Source: Neocallimastix lanati (nom. inval.) | Taxonomy: Eukaryota; Neocallimastigomycota; Neocallimastigomycetes; Neocallimastigales; Neocallimastigaceae | Direction: 5' to 3' | Length of the DNA: 64,000 nucleotides | NCBI GenBank assembly: GCA_016946835.1 | Contig: JACVTC010000018.1 | Location: 589,501-653,500 of the forward strand | Program-made: the position numbers and the translations under genes | In this document: one piece after another, positions 1 through 11,062 of the stretch | Layout: each line of letters starts with the position of its first letter | Position numbering within the stretch: position 1 is the first letter of the stretch | Notes under the pieces: generated by a model | What the model saw: only the letters and a program-made list of their open reading frames with translations | What the model was told of the DNA's origin: nothing | Database searches by the model: none

Positions 1-429
1 ATATATTAAATTATTTAATATAATTTAATATGAAATAATTTTAGATTACCATAAAAAGTACAAATTAATTTTTTTTTTTTCTAAAAAATTTCAAATCGGA
101 AAGTTTAAAAATATAGTTATTTATTTATATATATATTTATATATTTATATATATATATATATATATATATTTATTTATTTATTATTATTATTGTAGATTT
201 TAAAATTTACTTTAATATTTTTTTTTATTTTCTAAAGTCACTTTTTATTAATTTATTATTTTAACTATAATTTAATAATAATAATAATACATGAATACAT
301 GTACTACGTTATAAAACATTCTATTACAATAATATGTCACAAAATTATATTATGATATAAATCTAATTTACAATTATGTATTTAAATTATAATAAATTTT
401 TAAACTATATATATTAATCATAATAAACT
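1..429. other. A+T-rich low-complexity flank of copia remnant
   Basis: No gene is visible. The stretch is A/T homopolymer and TATATA-rich. From about base 40 onward it matches, in the same orientation, the stretch beginning near 6282 (shared words such as taccataaaaagtacaaat). It is therefore the left part of a direct duplication that continues through the copia pieces to about 1290. Confidence 0.6.
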
Positions 430-1290
430 TTAATTTTAACACTCTTATTTGGCATTTCTGGAAGCTTTATTCATTAGGAATAGAATATCTAGTCTGGTGT
501 ATACAGCTAGATATAAAAGACTTTCAATTGGATGCTGATACCTTGTAACATTAAATTTTTTCTTTCTTTATGAATTTTTTATATAAACACATAATTCATT
601 TTTCAATCTTTTAAAACCAATTTCGATTAATTTGTCATTTAATGTATCATTCCATAAACAATCTGACTGCTTAAGAACATATAAGTCTTTTTTTAATTTC
701 ATATAATTCACATAGTTCTTCTTTCACTGATAATAGTTAATAATTATTATTGAAAATATCTTTTATATTTAAGGATGTTAATTTTTTTATTTCATGTTCT
801 CTTTCAAAATTATTATATTTTCTTTTCCTCTTTTTTATTTTCAGGAAAGCTTTGTCATTTACATTATTATTTTTCTTTTGCTCTGGTATAATAACATTCT
901 TACTATCATATATCTTTATTGAATAATTTTATTTATTGTCTACATTTTTTTTTTTTTTTTTTACATATTGAGGTTTTATTTTATTATTTGGAATTGAAAT
1001 ATCATTTATATTATTATTATCATTGCTAATTGAATTGTTTACATTTAATTCTTTATTTATGTTCAACTATTTATTGTGAATTGTTTTACTATTTATACTT
1101 ATAGTAATATCATTTGAATTATTTTCCTAATTTTAATTGATAATTTAAATTTATTTAATCATTTGAATATAAATTATTCTTATTTAAATTTTCATTTAAT
1201 TCTTTATTTAATTCAATTTGATTACGTACCTTCTGAGATTCATTATTATTTGAATTATTTATTTTTTCGTATATTTTATTATAATTTAAT
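40..1290. repeat. Direct duplication, copy 1 (partner 6282-7500)
   Basis: By eye, this block and 6282-7500 align in the same order and orientation with many substitutions and small indels. Both carry the A+T flank, a copia RT stub and the Asn-rich linker, and both run to the words ccttctgagattcattatt near their right ends. The divergence suggests two old copies of one copia family, or a segmental duplication containing one. Exact ends need an alignment. Confidence 0.65.
430..1290 (-). pseudogene. Ty1/copia pol remnant (RT end plus Asn-rich linker), unit M1
   Basis: Minus-strand translation of about 430-760 gives copia RT pieces: LYVLKQSDCLWNDTLNDKL (matching the family's LYGLKQSGRxWN motif), then IGFKRLKNELC, then SLLYLAVYTRLDILF (family: LxYLxxxTRPDI). 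The YVDD core between them is missing, so there is an internal deletion. Further right (780-1060) lies an Asn-rich low-complexity stretch that joins integrase to RT in this family; it contains several stops and a poly-A expansion. The element cannot make a working protein. Confidence 0.7.
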
Positions 1291-1298
1291 TGACAATT

Positions 1299-1572
1299 TA
1301 GATCTGGTATTACTACTTTTAAATATATTCTAGATCTGATAGATATTTAATTTTTGAAAATCAAATTTATTTTTCAATACATCTGATAGATTATGGTATA
1401 TCAGATGTTTTGATAATGAATTCATTTTTATTATATATCTAGTGAGGTTTTTTTCATAATGTAAATTGTTACTACCTCTCATTTTAATATAGTTCTTAAT
1501 ATCTCCTTCTTTATATTTATTTTGTTTACTGTTATTACCTTTTTTTTTTATTGACATATTCATCTACTTCAT
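1299..1572 (-). pseudogene. Copia pol fragment 5' of integrase, unit M1
   Basis: A 77-codon open stretch (1330-1563) matches the frame at 12163-12396. Shared blocks include SLSKHLIY and FDFQKL. Because the related block in unit M3 continues leftwards into integrase sequence, this is probably the part of a copia polyprotein upstream of integrase, but no diagnostic motif is visible. In this copy it is joined directly to the linker/RT block, so the integrase has been deleted. The right edge coincides with the word tcatgacaagaa, where units M2 and M3 also end. Confidence 0.5.
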
Positions 1573-1599
1573 TCATGACAAGAAATAATATTTAATAAT

Positions 1600-1909
1600 A
1601 ATAACTGTAATAGTAATAATTAATAATAGTAATAAATGAATAATAAATAATAAATAAATAAATAAATAATAAATAAATAAATAAATAATAATAATAAATT
1701 AATAATAAATAAATAGATAAATAAATAAATAATAATAATAAATTAATAATAAATAAATAGATAAATAAATAAATAATAATAATAAATTAATAATAAATAA
1801 ATAAATAAATAATAATAATAAATTAATAATAAATAAATAAATAAATAATAATAATAAATTAATAATAAATAAATAGATAAATAAATAAATAATAATAATA
1901 AATTAATAA

Positions 1910-1941
<32 letters not shown>

Positions 1942-2050
1942 AAATAAATAAATAAATAATAAATAAATAAATAAATAATAATAAATTAATAATAAATAAA
2001 TAAATAAATAATAATAAATTAATAATAAATAAATAAATAAATAAATTATT
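1600..2050. repeat. (AATA)n / (AAT)n microsatellite array
   Basis: About 450 bp of AAATAAAT, AATAAT and AAATAGATAAAT units with higher-order repetition (the block aataataataaattaataataaat recurs). It separates a minus-strand copia block from a plus-strand copia block, as do the arrays near 8600-8880 and 13140-13400. Confidence 0.9.
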
Positions 2051-2160
2051 ATTTAATAATTAATAATTTATCATTAATTATAATAATAATTAATGTATTA
2101 ATAAAATGAATAAATAATTAATAATAAATAAATATATAATAAATAAATTGTTAGATTATA

Positions 2161-2335
2161 TGAAATTCATTGGTAAAATAATTTCATTATAATATTATCA
2201 AGCCACAATTAGTATAAATAAGTTTAATTTTGTCAAAAATTTTTTACCTTTGTTAATATTGCTTATTTCTAAATAAAAAATACTTATTAAATATTTTAAT
2301 TAATAATAAAACATTTATTTGCTCTTAGATTAAGA
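2161..2335 (+). repeat. Copia 5' LTR/leader-like segment, copy 1
   Basis: Begins tgaaattcattggtaaaata and ends near tttgctcttagattaagaat. The same segment precedes the gag remnants at 8932 and 13579 and occurs alone at 15546. Its constant position just upstream of gag suggests the 3' part of a 5' LTR plus leader. The left end is blurred by microsatellite. Confidence 0.55.
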
Positions 2336-2339
2336 ATCT

Positions 2340-2710
2340 CAGTTGTTAAAAAAAATATCTATTAAATTTCAATTGAAACAAGAATTCTGTCTTAACAAAA
2401 TCAAATTTGATGAATGGTCTTTCTTAATTAAAAAAGTATTAATATTGATAAAGATTTAAACACATCTTTAGAAAATTAAGTTAATGCTGCAGGAATTGGT
2501 GATGCCGATATTTATAGTGATCATTCTGAATAATTGAAGACAGATAAATGTTATAATGTCTTTGCCAAAATAATTATTAGTTTCGATGTACCTAAAGATG
2601 AATTGAATCATATCAAAAATCTTCAAAATGCTTTTGATATAAAGGTTAAATTAAAGGAAATCTATAAAAAAAGTGAAAATGCTGATATACCTTTACTAAT
2701 ATATAAATAA
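2340..2710 (+). pseudogene. Ty1/copia gag remnant, unit P1
   Basis: Frames read FQLKQEFCLNK, FDEWSFLIKK and AAGIGDADIYSDHSE, followed by ATLK/NLQNAFDIKVKLKEIYK, the pattern of a copia Gag (UBN2-type) domain. Two further copies lie at 9150-9560 and 13765-14190, and comparing the three shows scattered stops and frameshifts. There is no start codon in frame with the whole and no zinc knuckle in this piece. Confidence 0.65.
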
Positions 2711-3250
2711 TATAAAGTATAAAAATATGATTTGTATAATTACAATATATGTAGACGATCTATTAATAGAATGCAAAGGTAAAAAATAAGCAAAATAAAG
2801 GATGAAATAAAAGATCAGTTTTATTTTAGTGATTTAGGTAAAGTAGATTTCATAATTGTAATAAAATTTATTAAATGTGAAGATAGCTATATATAATTCA
2901 TCAATTGCAATATTTAAATGATATCTTAAGAAAATTTGATATCAAAAAATAAAATGAAGTCTCTAATATGAAATATACAGAAGACAGAGAATTAAGAAAG
3001 AAAAGGTTAGAGAAGACATTATATATATCAAGCTGTTGGTTGTCTCTTGTATCTATTTATGGATATTAAACTGGATATAATGTATACTATAAGAAAGGTT
3101 TCAAAGAAAAATAAAAATCCAAAATATGAATATTGAATTAATGTAATCAAAATATTAAGGTATTTGAAAGATAATAAATATTACAGAATAAAGTTTGACA
3201 AGAAGTTTTAAAAAATTATTATGATTCAAAATTGAGAATCTTAAATATAC
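2710..3250 (+). pseudogene. Ty1/copia RT / RNase H remnant, unit P1
   Basis: Shows ICIITIYVDDLLIECKGKK with the RT catalytic YVDD box intact, then GCLLYLFMDIKLDIMY (family: YLxxxTRPDIxY), VIKILRYLKDNKYYRIKFDK, and a jump to the 3' end of pol just before the LTR. Much of RNase H is deleted and stops are frequent. It follows the gag remnant directly, so protease and integrase are missing from this copy. Confidence 0.7.
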
Positions 3251-3257
3251 AAGGGAA

Positions 3258-3527
3258 TGTTAGAAAATAATTTAAATATGTACAAATAGATTAATAATAT
3301 ATATATATATATATGAATTTAAAATATATTAAGATATATGATTTAAAGTATAATATAAAGTACATGAATATAACTGGTCTATGTAATAGTGGCAGATTAT
3401 ATCACACATAGAATATATTATAAATGTATGCAAATTTGTATGTAAATATATAGTATAAAATAAGATACAGTATAAATAATAATTTTAATAAAGAATTTTT
3501 CAAAAATAAGATAAAAGTATATTAACA
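3258..3527 (+). repeat. Copia 3' LTR (TGTTAG...TTAACA), unit P1
   Basis: Starts with TGTTAGAAAATAATTTAAAT right after a purine-rich tract (caagggaa) that would serve as polypurine tract, and ends with attaaca. The same start motif follows the pol remnants at 11012 and 39256 and, on the other strand, at 45298. About 270 bp; the right boundary rests only on the TG...CA rule. Confidence 0.55.
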
Positions 3528-3758
3528 ACAATTATAATAAATATATTAAATATATAAACTTGAATAAATGTTTATTATTTATTTTCAATTATATTATATA
3601 ACAAAAGATAGGAAATAAAAAAAAGGTATTTTCAAATTTATTAGTAAGAAAATATTGAAACTAAAGAAAAACTAAATAATAAATAATAATGATAATAAAT
3701 ATTAAAAATAATAATTATAAAACTAATAATTAATAATAATTATAAAAATAATAATAAA

Positions 3759-3789
<31 letters not shown>

Positions 3790-3887
3790 TAATGATAATA
3801 AATATTAAAAATAATAATTATAAAACTAATAATTAATAATAATTATAAAACTAATAATTAATAATAATTATAAAAATAATAAATAAA

Positions 3888-3933
<46 letters not shown>

Positions 3934-4622
3934 TAATAATAATAATAATAATAAGGAAAATTATAATTATTATAATGAAAATTATAATAATATTAATAAT
4001 AATAATTATAATTTAGAATCCTTTTGAATATTATTTATTTTTTTTTTTTTAAATAAGAATATTATATTAGTATATAATAATTATAACAAATTAATATTTT
4101 TTAGTTAAATTATTATTATAAATTAAGATATATTTATAATTATTAATTTATTAAATATTAATAATAAAGTATATAAACCATATAATATTAATAGATTTTC
4201 TAATTAATTTTTCCCCTAAATTATAGATTAATGTATAATTTTATAATTTATTATTTAACTTAGTCAATATAAAAAAAAAGCTAAGTAATAAAAGAAAAAA
4301 TATTTAAAAAATTCATGAATATTAATAATAATTAATTACAATTTAAATTTATTATAATTAAAAATGGTTTAAACACTTATAATATTTTATTTTAGTATTA
4401 ATATTTTTTTAAAATTTATTTAACTTATTATAATATTACAATTTGATTTATGATATTTAATTATAATTTATAATATTACATTATGTTTTATATTATTTCA
4501 TTATATTATATTAAAAATATACTAATAACTAATCCTATATATCCTATATATATTATTTATAAAATGTGACTCATTTAATAATTATTATAATATATATATA
4601 TATATTTTATTTTTTATGTATT
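3528..4622. other. A+T-rich intergenic region with (AAT)n arrays
   Basis: Between 3680 and 4010 there are tandem copies of a roughly 70-bp unit built from ataataattataaaactaat words, followed by (AATA)n and (AAT)n runs. The rest is plain A+T-rich DNA. It contains the 3' flank of the homeobox gene that ends at 4623. No other coding signal seen. Confidence 0.7.
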
Positions 4623-5621
4623 TTATTTTAATTTAAGATATCTTTTCCTGGCATTAATGAACCAATTATTAACCTAAAAATAAATAAAAATTTAATATAA
4701 TAATGTTAGAATCAATTTTTTTTATAAATATATAAATATAAATTTTAATATAATATATTATTTACCTGAGCCTATTCCATTATTTTTTTAAGTTTGATAG
4801 TGATGAAGTTATTTAATATAGAAAAATAAATAAATGAATATAAAAAAGATATATTAAAGGAAAAAAAAATATAATTAATTATAAAATAAATATATTTATT
4901 TAAAATAAAAAAAATAATAATAATTATACATATACTATTAATATTATAAACTTACCAAAGATAATCCAGTAGACTTACATAATTCAAATTTTTCTTGATT
5001 AGTTGGGTAAGGATAGGCCTCTTTACTTTTAAACCATCCTTTTAATATTTTTGTTACTTCTGGAGGATGGTTTGGACGTCTTTTTCCTATTACATTTCCT
5101 CCTCTATTCTTTTTTTGAATTTTTCTTGGAGGAGTATTGGAAGTCGATGTAGTTGTTTGTTCTATCATACCATCACTACATGTGGAATTCATATTGAAGG
5201 ATGATTTACTTATTTCGGTGGGTTTAAAAATATTAGGATTACTAATCATATAATTTTCACCATTAGATCCAGATTGGTGATTAACATTTGAGAAAGAAGG
5301 TGAATGGCAAAGACATTGGGAGGCATTATTATTGTAAGTATCCAAGGTCATAGAGGGAGCAGGTAGTCTATATTCTTTGGAAATGCCCATATTACTTAAA
5401 GGACCAGATTCATCACATAAATAATTGTCAAAAGAAAAAAAATTATTTCTGTTATTCCATAAATTATTATGGAATTCTTCATTATTAAATTTATTTCTAA
5501 AATAATAATTAAAAAATTGATACTTTAATAATGGATATTTTGATGTAATGAAATTAAAAAATTCCTTATACATCTCAAATTTTGATAATAATAATGAAAT
5601 ATTATAAGTTTCATCATCCAT
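4623..5621 (-). CDS. TALE-class homeodomain transcription factor (3 exons, one of 6 nt)
   Basis: Predicted nuclear DNA-binding regulator of about 240 residues. Exons on the minus strand: 5621-4956 (222 codons), 4771-4766 (6 nt, Ala-Gln) and 4673-4623 (16 codons plus TAA). Introns of 184 and 92 nt have GTAAGT/AG and GTAAAT/AG ends, all phase 0. Residues 1-165 are Asn/Ser-rich and unrecognised. A basic patch (KKNRGG, GKRRPNHPP) leads into a homeodomain with the PYP three-residue loop of TALE proteins (AYPYPT). Joining the exons gives GLSLAQVNNWFINARKR, with the recognition-helix residues Trp48, Phe49, Asn51 and Arg53 all present and the normal spacing. It ends seven residues after the WFINARKR core begins its basic tail (YLKLK). 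No stop or frameshift. Without splicing the frame would end after GLSLVSL. The target genes are unknown. Confidence 0.85.
4766..4771 (-). other. 6-nt microexon (GCTCAG, Ala-Gln) of the homeobox gene
   Basis: On the minus strand the sequence reads ...ggaatag|GCTCAG|gtaaata..., i.e. an AG acceptor, six bases and a GT donor. Ala-Gln supplies homeodomain positions 43-44; without them the turn and start of helix 3 would be two residues short of every known TALE homeodomain (compare MEIS GLTILQVNNWF). The same arrangement occurs in the second homeobox gene at 18080-18085. Confidence 0.8.
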
Positions 5622-6239
5622 TATGTTGTAATTAATTAATCAATCTATTATTATAAACTATTTTGATTTCGTAAGAAGTAATTTAAATTTGTTTCTAATG
5701 AAAAACAAAAAGATAAAAAAAAAAAAAATCAATTGTAAAATTTATTAATTTATATTATTTTAAATGTTTAATTCTAATAATAAAATAATACTAATAAATA
5801 TATAAATATATTTCTTTTTATATTTCATTATATAAATATAAATAGAAATAAAATATTTATAATTATAAAAATATCATCATTGGCAATGTATAGATATAGA
5901 TATATATAAATTATCAATGATGATATGTTATCATAATTCAAAAAATGTATGTATTTAAGGTCAAAATAAATTAAAAAAAAAATAATTATATAAAAATATT
6001 TATAAATAGTTTATATTCCATATGGTTTTGTTTAATTCTAATACATGTAAAATTTCCAAAAGGTGCATTATAATAAAATAATAAATATAATTTATTATGC
6101 CATATAATTAAATATATTTTTAAATAAAATTAAATAATCAATACAATAAATATAATATATTAAATGAATAAACTAATATACAATTAAATAAAAAAAAAAA
6201 AAAAAAATAAATCGAAGTTTTTAATTGATTTTTATTGGT
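5622..6239. promoter_or_regulatory. Upstream region of the homeobox gene, no clear elements
   Basis: A+T-rich, about 600 bp between the minus-strand homeobox start and the next copia block. It must contain the promoter, but I see no distinctive motif beyond A/T tracts. An imperfect inverted word (atcatcattg...caatgatgat, 5873-5923) is the only notable structure. Confidence 0.4.
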
Positions 6240-6281
6240 GAAAATTATTAAATTTTTTAAATATATAATTTAATATTAAAT

Positions 6282-7500
6282 AATTTCGGTTACCATAAAA
6301 AGTACAAATTAATTTTTTTTTTCTTTTTCTAAAAGATGTCAAATTGAAAGTTTAAGAATATAGTTATTTATTTATTTATATATTTAATAATTTATTTATT
6401 TATTATTACTATTGTGGATTTAAAAAATTACTTTAATATTTTGTTTTTATTTATTAAAGTCACTTTTTATTAATTTATTATTTTAACTATTATTTAATAA
6501 TAATAATACATGTACTACATTATACATTATATTACAATAATATGCTACGAAATTTATGTATATGCTTCATTTAAAATCATGTATTTAAATTATAATAAAT
6601 TATTAAATTATATTTATTAATCATAATGAACTTTAATTTTAACACTCTTTCTTGGCTTTTCTGGAAGCTTTATTCACTGGGAATAGAATATCTAGTCTGG
6701 TGTATACAGCTAGATATAAAAGTCTTTCAATTGATTGCTAATATCTTGTAACATTAAATTTTTTCTTTCTTTACGAATTTTTTATATAAACACATAATTC
6801 ACTTTTCAATCTTTTAAAACCAATTTCGATTAATTTGTCATTTAATGTATCATTCCATAAACGATCTGACTGCTTAAGAACATATATGTCTTTTTTTTTA
6901 ATTTCATATAATTCACATAGTTCTTCTTTCACCGATAATAGTTAATAATTATTTTTGAAAATATCTTTTATATTGTAGGATTTTAATTTTTTTATTTCAT
7001 GTTCTCTTTCAAAATCATTATATTTTCTTTTCCTCTTTTTTATTTTCAGGAATATATTTGTTGTTTACATTATTATTTTTCTTTTGTTCTGGTATAATAA
7101 TATTATTACTATCATATATATCTTTATATATCTTTATTGAATGATTTATATTTGATTTATTGTCTTCATTTGCTTTTTTTATATATTGAAATTTTATTTT
7201 ATTATTTGAAAATGAAATATCATTTATATTATTATTATCATTGTCAATTGAAGTGTTTAAATTTAATTCTTTATTTATGTTCAATAGTTTATTGTGGATT
7301 GCTTTACTGTTTATACATATATTAATGTGATTTGAATTATATGCCTAATTTTAATTGGCAATTAAAAATTATTTGATTATTTGAATATAAATAATCCTTA
7401 TTTAAAATTTCATTTAATTCATTATTTAATTCAAATTGATTAAGTACCTTCTGAGATTCATTATTATTTGAATTATTTATTTTTTCTTTTATTATATTAT
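6282..7500. repeat. Direct duplication, copy 2 (partner 40-1290)
   Basis: Matches 40-1290 in order and orientation; starts at gttaccataaaaagtacaaa and contains the same copia RT stub and Asn-rich linker. Here the linker is less damaged and the block continues into an integrase remnant, which copy 1 lacks. Confidence 0.65.
6640..7290 (-). pseudogene. Ty1/copia RT stub plus Asn-rich linker, unit M2
   Basis: Minus-strand frames give YVLKQSDRLWNDTLNDKL, IGFKRLKS-type sequence and SLLYLAVYTRLDILF, i.e. RT motifs with the YVDD core deleted exactly as in unit M1, so both probably derive from one deleted parent. The linker 7018-7284 is an 88-codon open stretch rich in Asn and Lys. Stops elsewhere rule out function. 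Confidence 0.7.
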
Positions 7501-8575
7501 TATTATATAACTTACCTTGAACATTTAAATTTTCATTGATTACATTGATCAGATTTTCATTAGATACATAATATATTTTATATGATGTTGGATTAATATC
7601 ATAATATCCTAGGAATGTTCTAGGAAGAGAAATTCAATTAAACTTTCTTTTAAACTGTTATGAAATATAAAAGTAAACTTGAAACTGGAAAACTCAGAAT
7701 TTTCCATAGTCCACCCTTTCATTATGTAATTCTTCAATTATGAATGCAATTTGTAGTTCTAATTGCATTTTCTCAATATTTGTGATTTAGTTTTCCCTCT
7801 TTTAAAATTGCAAAAGCGTTATATATTAATCTTTTTTCTTAAAATTCTATAAGAACGTTTTGTTTTTGATTATTAGGTATTGAGAATTGTGTTCTAATAT
7901 CATTTTCTTCACAAAGACTTTTAAAATTATTATTTACGAATTATGTTCCGTTATCAGAATGAATATATTTTATATTCCTATTATAAATATTTTTTTATTT
8001 TGATATACTATTTACGAAAGATTGAAAAGACTTCAAATATAGATTTTATAAAAAAAAATTAATCCATGTCTCATGTAATCATCCATTATTGTTAAGAAAT
8101 ATTTATTTCTGTTTAAAGAGCTATCAGGAGAGGACAATTCATCAATATATATTATTTCAATAACTTTCCTTTGTCTTGTTATTGGTTTTATGATAAAATT
8201 TACTCTCCATATTTGAGGCGCATATTTTACATTTATTTTATATATTTATCTTAATTAACTGTTTTTTTATATTATCTTGTTCTGAAGGCAGCAGTATTTG
8301 TTTGTTTCCTAGCTGAGTTAGTATTCATGACTCATTTATGCTTCAATCGTATACTATTTGATAATTGAATATTAACATCAATATTATAATCCTCTAACCA
8401 ACTTCTGCATCTGCAAACTAATCATATTTCTTATAATCGATCCCTATATTGTTGGTTTTATTGTTTTTTGTTTATTACATTTGTAATTTTATTTATAATT
8501 TCTATCCTTATTTTTATTCTTCCATTAGTCTTTAGCAATATGTACTATTTATCTTTTCTTTATAGACATATTCCT
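7500..8575 (-). pseudogene. Ty1/copia integrase remnant, unit M2
   Basis: Minus-strand reading shows, in order: a region like the integrase zinc-binding segment, LTIMDDYMRHGLIFFYK (family: FxDDxSR...), KYIHSDNGT (second catalytic Asp in HSDNGxEF), FVNNNFKSLCEENDIRTQFSIPNNQKQN (aligned to the PxxPQQNGxxER motif, whose catalytic Glu region is damaged), and ISLPRTFLGYYDINPTSYKIY, the typical end of copia integrase. Stops and frameshifts are frequent. It should join to the RT stub on its left, so M2 is the most complete minus-strand block. Confidence 0.75.
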
Positions 8576-8599
8576 CTACTTCATTTATGACAAGAAGTA

Positions 8600-8880
<281 letters not shown>

Positions 8881-8931
8881 TAAAATTATATTAATTATAT
8901 TATTTCATTATGATAAATTATTCTCTTTATA

Positions 8932-9130
8932 TTTGAAATTCATTGGTAAAAAAATTTCATTGTAATATTATCAAAACACGATTAGTATAAATAAGTTTAA
9001 TTTTGTCAAACATTTTTTATCTTTTTAATATCGCTTATTTATTAATAAAAAATATTAACTAAAAAATTATAATTAATAATAAAAATTTCATTTGCTCTTA
9101 GATTAAGAGTCTTAGTTATAAAAAAAACAA
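8932..9130 (+). repeat. Copia 5' LTR/leader-like segment, copy 2
   Basis: Same segment as 2161-2335: tgaaattcattggtaaa at the left and tttgctcttagattaagagt at the right, followed by an (AAAC)n-like run at 9120-9150 and then the gag remnant. Confidence 0.55.
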
Positions 9131-9149
9131 AAAACAAAAACAAAAACAA

Positions 9150-9560
9150 AATGTTTACTAGATTTCAATTGAAACAAGAATTCTGTCTTAACAAGAACAC
9201 AAGAACAATTTTGATGAATTATCTTTCTTAATTAAAAAAGCATTAATGACTAAAAATGTCTCTGATTATGTTGATAAAAACTTAGTCATACCTTCTAGAA
9301 ATCCAAGTTAAAGCTGCAGGAATTGGTGATGCCGGTACTTATAGTGATCTTTCTGAACGATTGAAGACTACTAAATGTTATAATGTCCTTGCCAAATTAA
9401 TTATTAATTCCATTGTATCGAAAGATGCATTGAAACACATCAAAAATCTTCAAAATACGTTTGATAGAAAGATTAATTTAAAGGAAATCTATATAGGAAG
9501 TGAAAATGCTGATGTACAACCCTACTAATAGATAAATAATTTGAAGTAAAAATATGTCTA
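9150..9560 (+). pseudogene. Ty1/copia gag remnant, unit P2
   Basis: Reads FTRFQLKQEFCLNKN, then in other frames AAGIGDAGTYSDLSERL, KCYNVLAKLIINSIVSKDA and HIKNLQNTFDRKINLKEIY, co-linear with the gag pieces at 2340 and 13765. Frameshifts occur near 9200 and 9300. The minus-strand reading frame at 9473-9664 is an antisense shadow. Confidence 0.7.
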
Positions 9561-9769
9561 CACATCTGTAAATAAAATTCCAAAAAGGAAAAAAGTAATC
9601 TTAGCAAAAAGGTGTTTAATAATAAAAGGTATGATGTTGGAAAAATAACAAAACTCAAATACAAAGTTAGAAGCTTGCAGCATTACTTAAATTTATTCAA
9701 TAGATTACATTAAAACATTCTCTCCCTCATTTAAACATGACTCACTCATAATAATAGTTTCTATTTCTA

Positions 9770-10995
9770 TATATTATGATTTAATTTATATCAAATAGAC
9801 GTATAGGCAGCCTATTTGAATGTCGATTTAGACGAAGAATATTATATAGATATATGGAAATTCCAAAAGGTAATGAGTATTACGGTAAAGGATTCTGGAA
9901 ATTAGAAAAGGCCATCTATTGTCTAAAACAAGTATGTCGCATATGGAATAACAAGTTTGATTGCGTATTTATCAAATTAGGTTTTGAAAGATTGAAGAGT
10001 GAATCATGAGCATATATTAAAAAGAATAAATATAAAAACATCATTTATATAATTGCAATATACGTAGATGATATATTAATAGCATGCACACAAAAAAAGA
10101 GATAAAAGATCAGTTTGATTTTAGTGATTTAGGTAAGGTAGATTTCATAATTATAATAAAGTTTATTAAATGTGAATATGATTATATTATGCACCAATTA
10201 CAATACTTGAATGATATTTTAATTACAATACTTGAATGATATTTTAGTAAGATTCGATATTGAACAATATAATGAAGTCTCTAATACAATGATACATAAG
10301 ACAAAAAATTAAGAAATAAAAGGTTGAGTAAAACATTATAAAATCAAGCCGTTGGTTGTCTCTTGTATCTAGTTATGGGTACTAGACCCGATATAATGTA
10401 TTCTATAAGTAAGGCCTCAAGAAAAAATCAAAACCTCACTTATGAAGATTAGATGAATGTAATCAAAATATTCAGGTATTTGAAAGGTAATAAATATTAC
10501 AGAATAGAATTAAATAAGAATATCAATATAAGAGTATATGCTGATGCTGTTCTAGATGACGATGATGTAACTAGAAGATCTACTACTAGTTTTGTTATTT
10601 TCATGGGGTCTACTCCATTAACTTGGTATTCACAACTTCAAGATTGTGTGGGTACATCTACGATAGAATGTGAATACAATCATTTAAACTAATATACGCT
10701 GAAATGCATGTGGACGAAGAATTTTACTAAATGAATTAAGAATAAAACCAGAATGCATTACTATAAATATAGATAATAAAGCTGCCATTTACAATAATAA
10801 GAATGAAACTATAGACCCGAAGTCTTGACAAATTGATCTAATTTATCACAAAATAATAGAGGTAAAAAAAGAAAGTAATATTGATTTGAGGTATATCAAG
10901 TCACAATATAATTTTGTTGATGGATTTACAAAATATCTTAATGGAAGTTTGACAAGAGCTTTTAAAAATTTCTTATCATTCAAAATTGTGAATAT
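9770..10995 (+). pseudogene. Ty1/copia RT-RNase H remnant, unit P2
   Basis: The best-preserved old copia copy. In order: LEKAIYCLKQVCRIWNNKFD, GFERLKSES, IYIIAIYVDDILIAC (catalytic YVDD intact), GCLLYLVMGTRPDIMYSISKAS, the RNase H start YRIELNKNINIRVYADAVLDDDD, TTSFVIFMGSTPLTWYSQLQD, STIECEYN (family: STxEAEYxA), and the pol end VDGFTKYLNGSLTRAF. A TAG replaces the usual Trp of the EDWMNV motif, and several frameshifts break the frame. The 79-codon open stretch at 10453-10692 is part of RNase H. Confidence 0.8.
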
Positions 10996-11011
10996 TAAAT
11001 TTACAGGGGAA

Positions 11012-11062
11012 TGTTAGAAAATGAATTTAATAATTCATAAATAGATTAATAATATATATTGA
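11012..11062 (+). repeat. Truncated copia 3' LTR start
   Basis: TGTTAGAAAATGAATTTAAT follows the polypurine-like aggggaa, as at 3258. Only about 50 bp remain before the minus-strand integrase block M3 begins, so the LTR is cut by a rearrangement. Confidence 0.5.

Noticed and set aside
1600-2050. CRISPR-like array
   Set aside because: The repetition is simple-sequence AATA/AAT with no spacers; the genome is eukaryotic.
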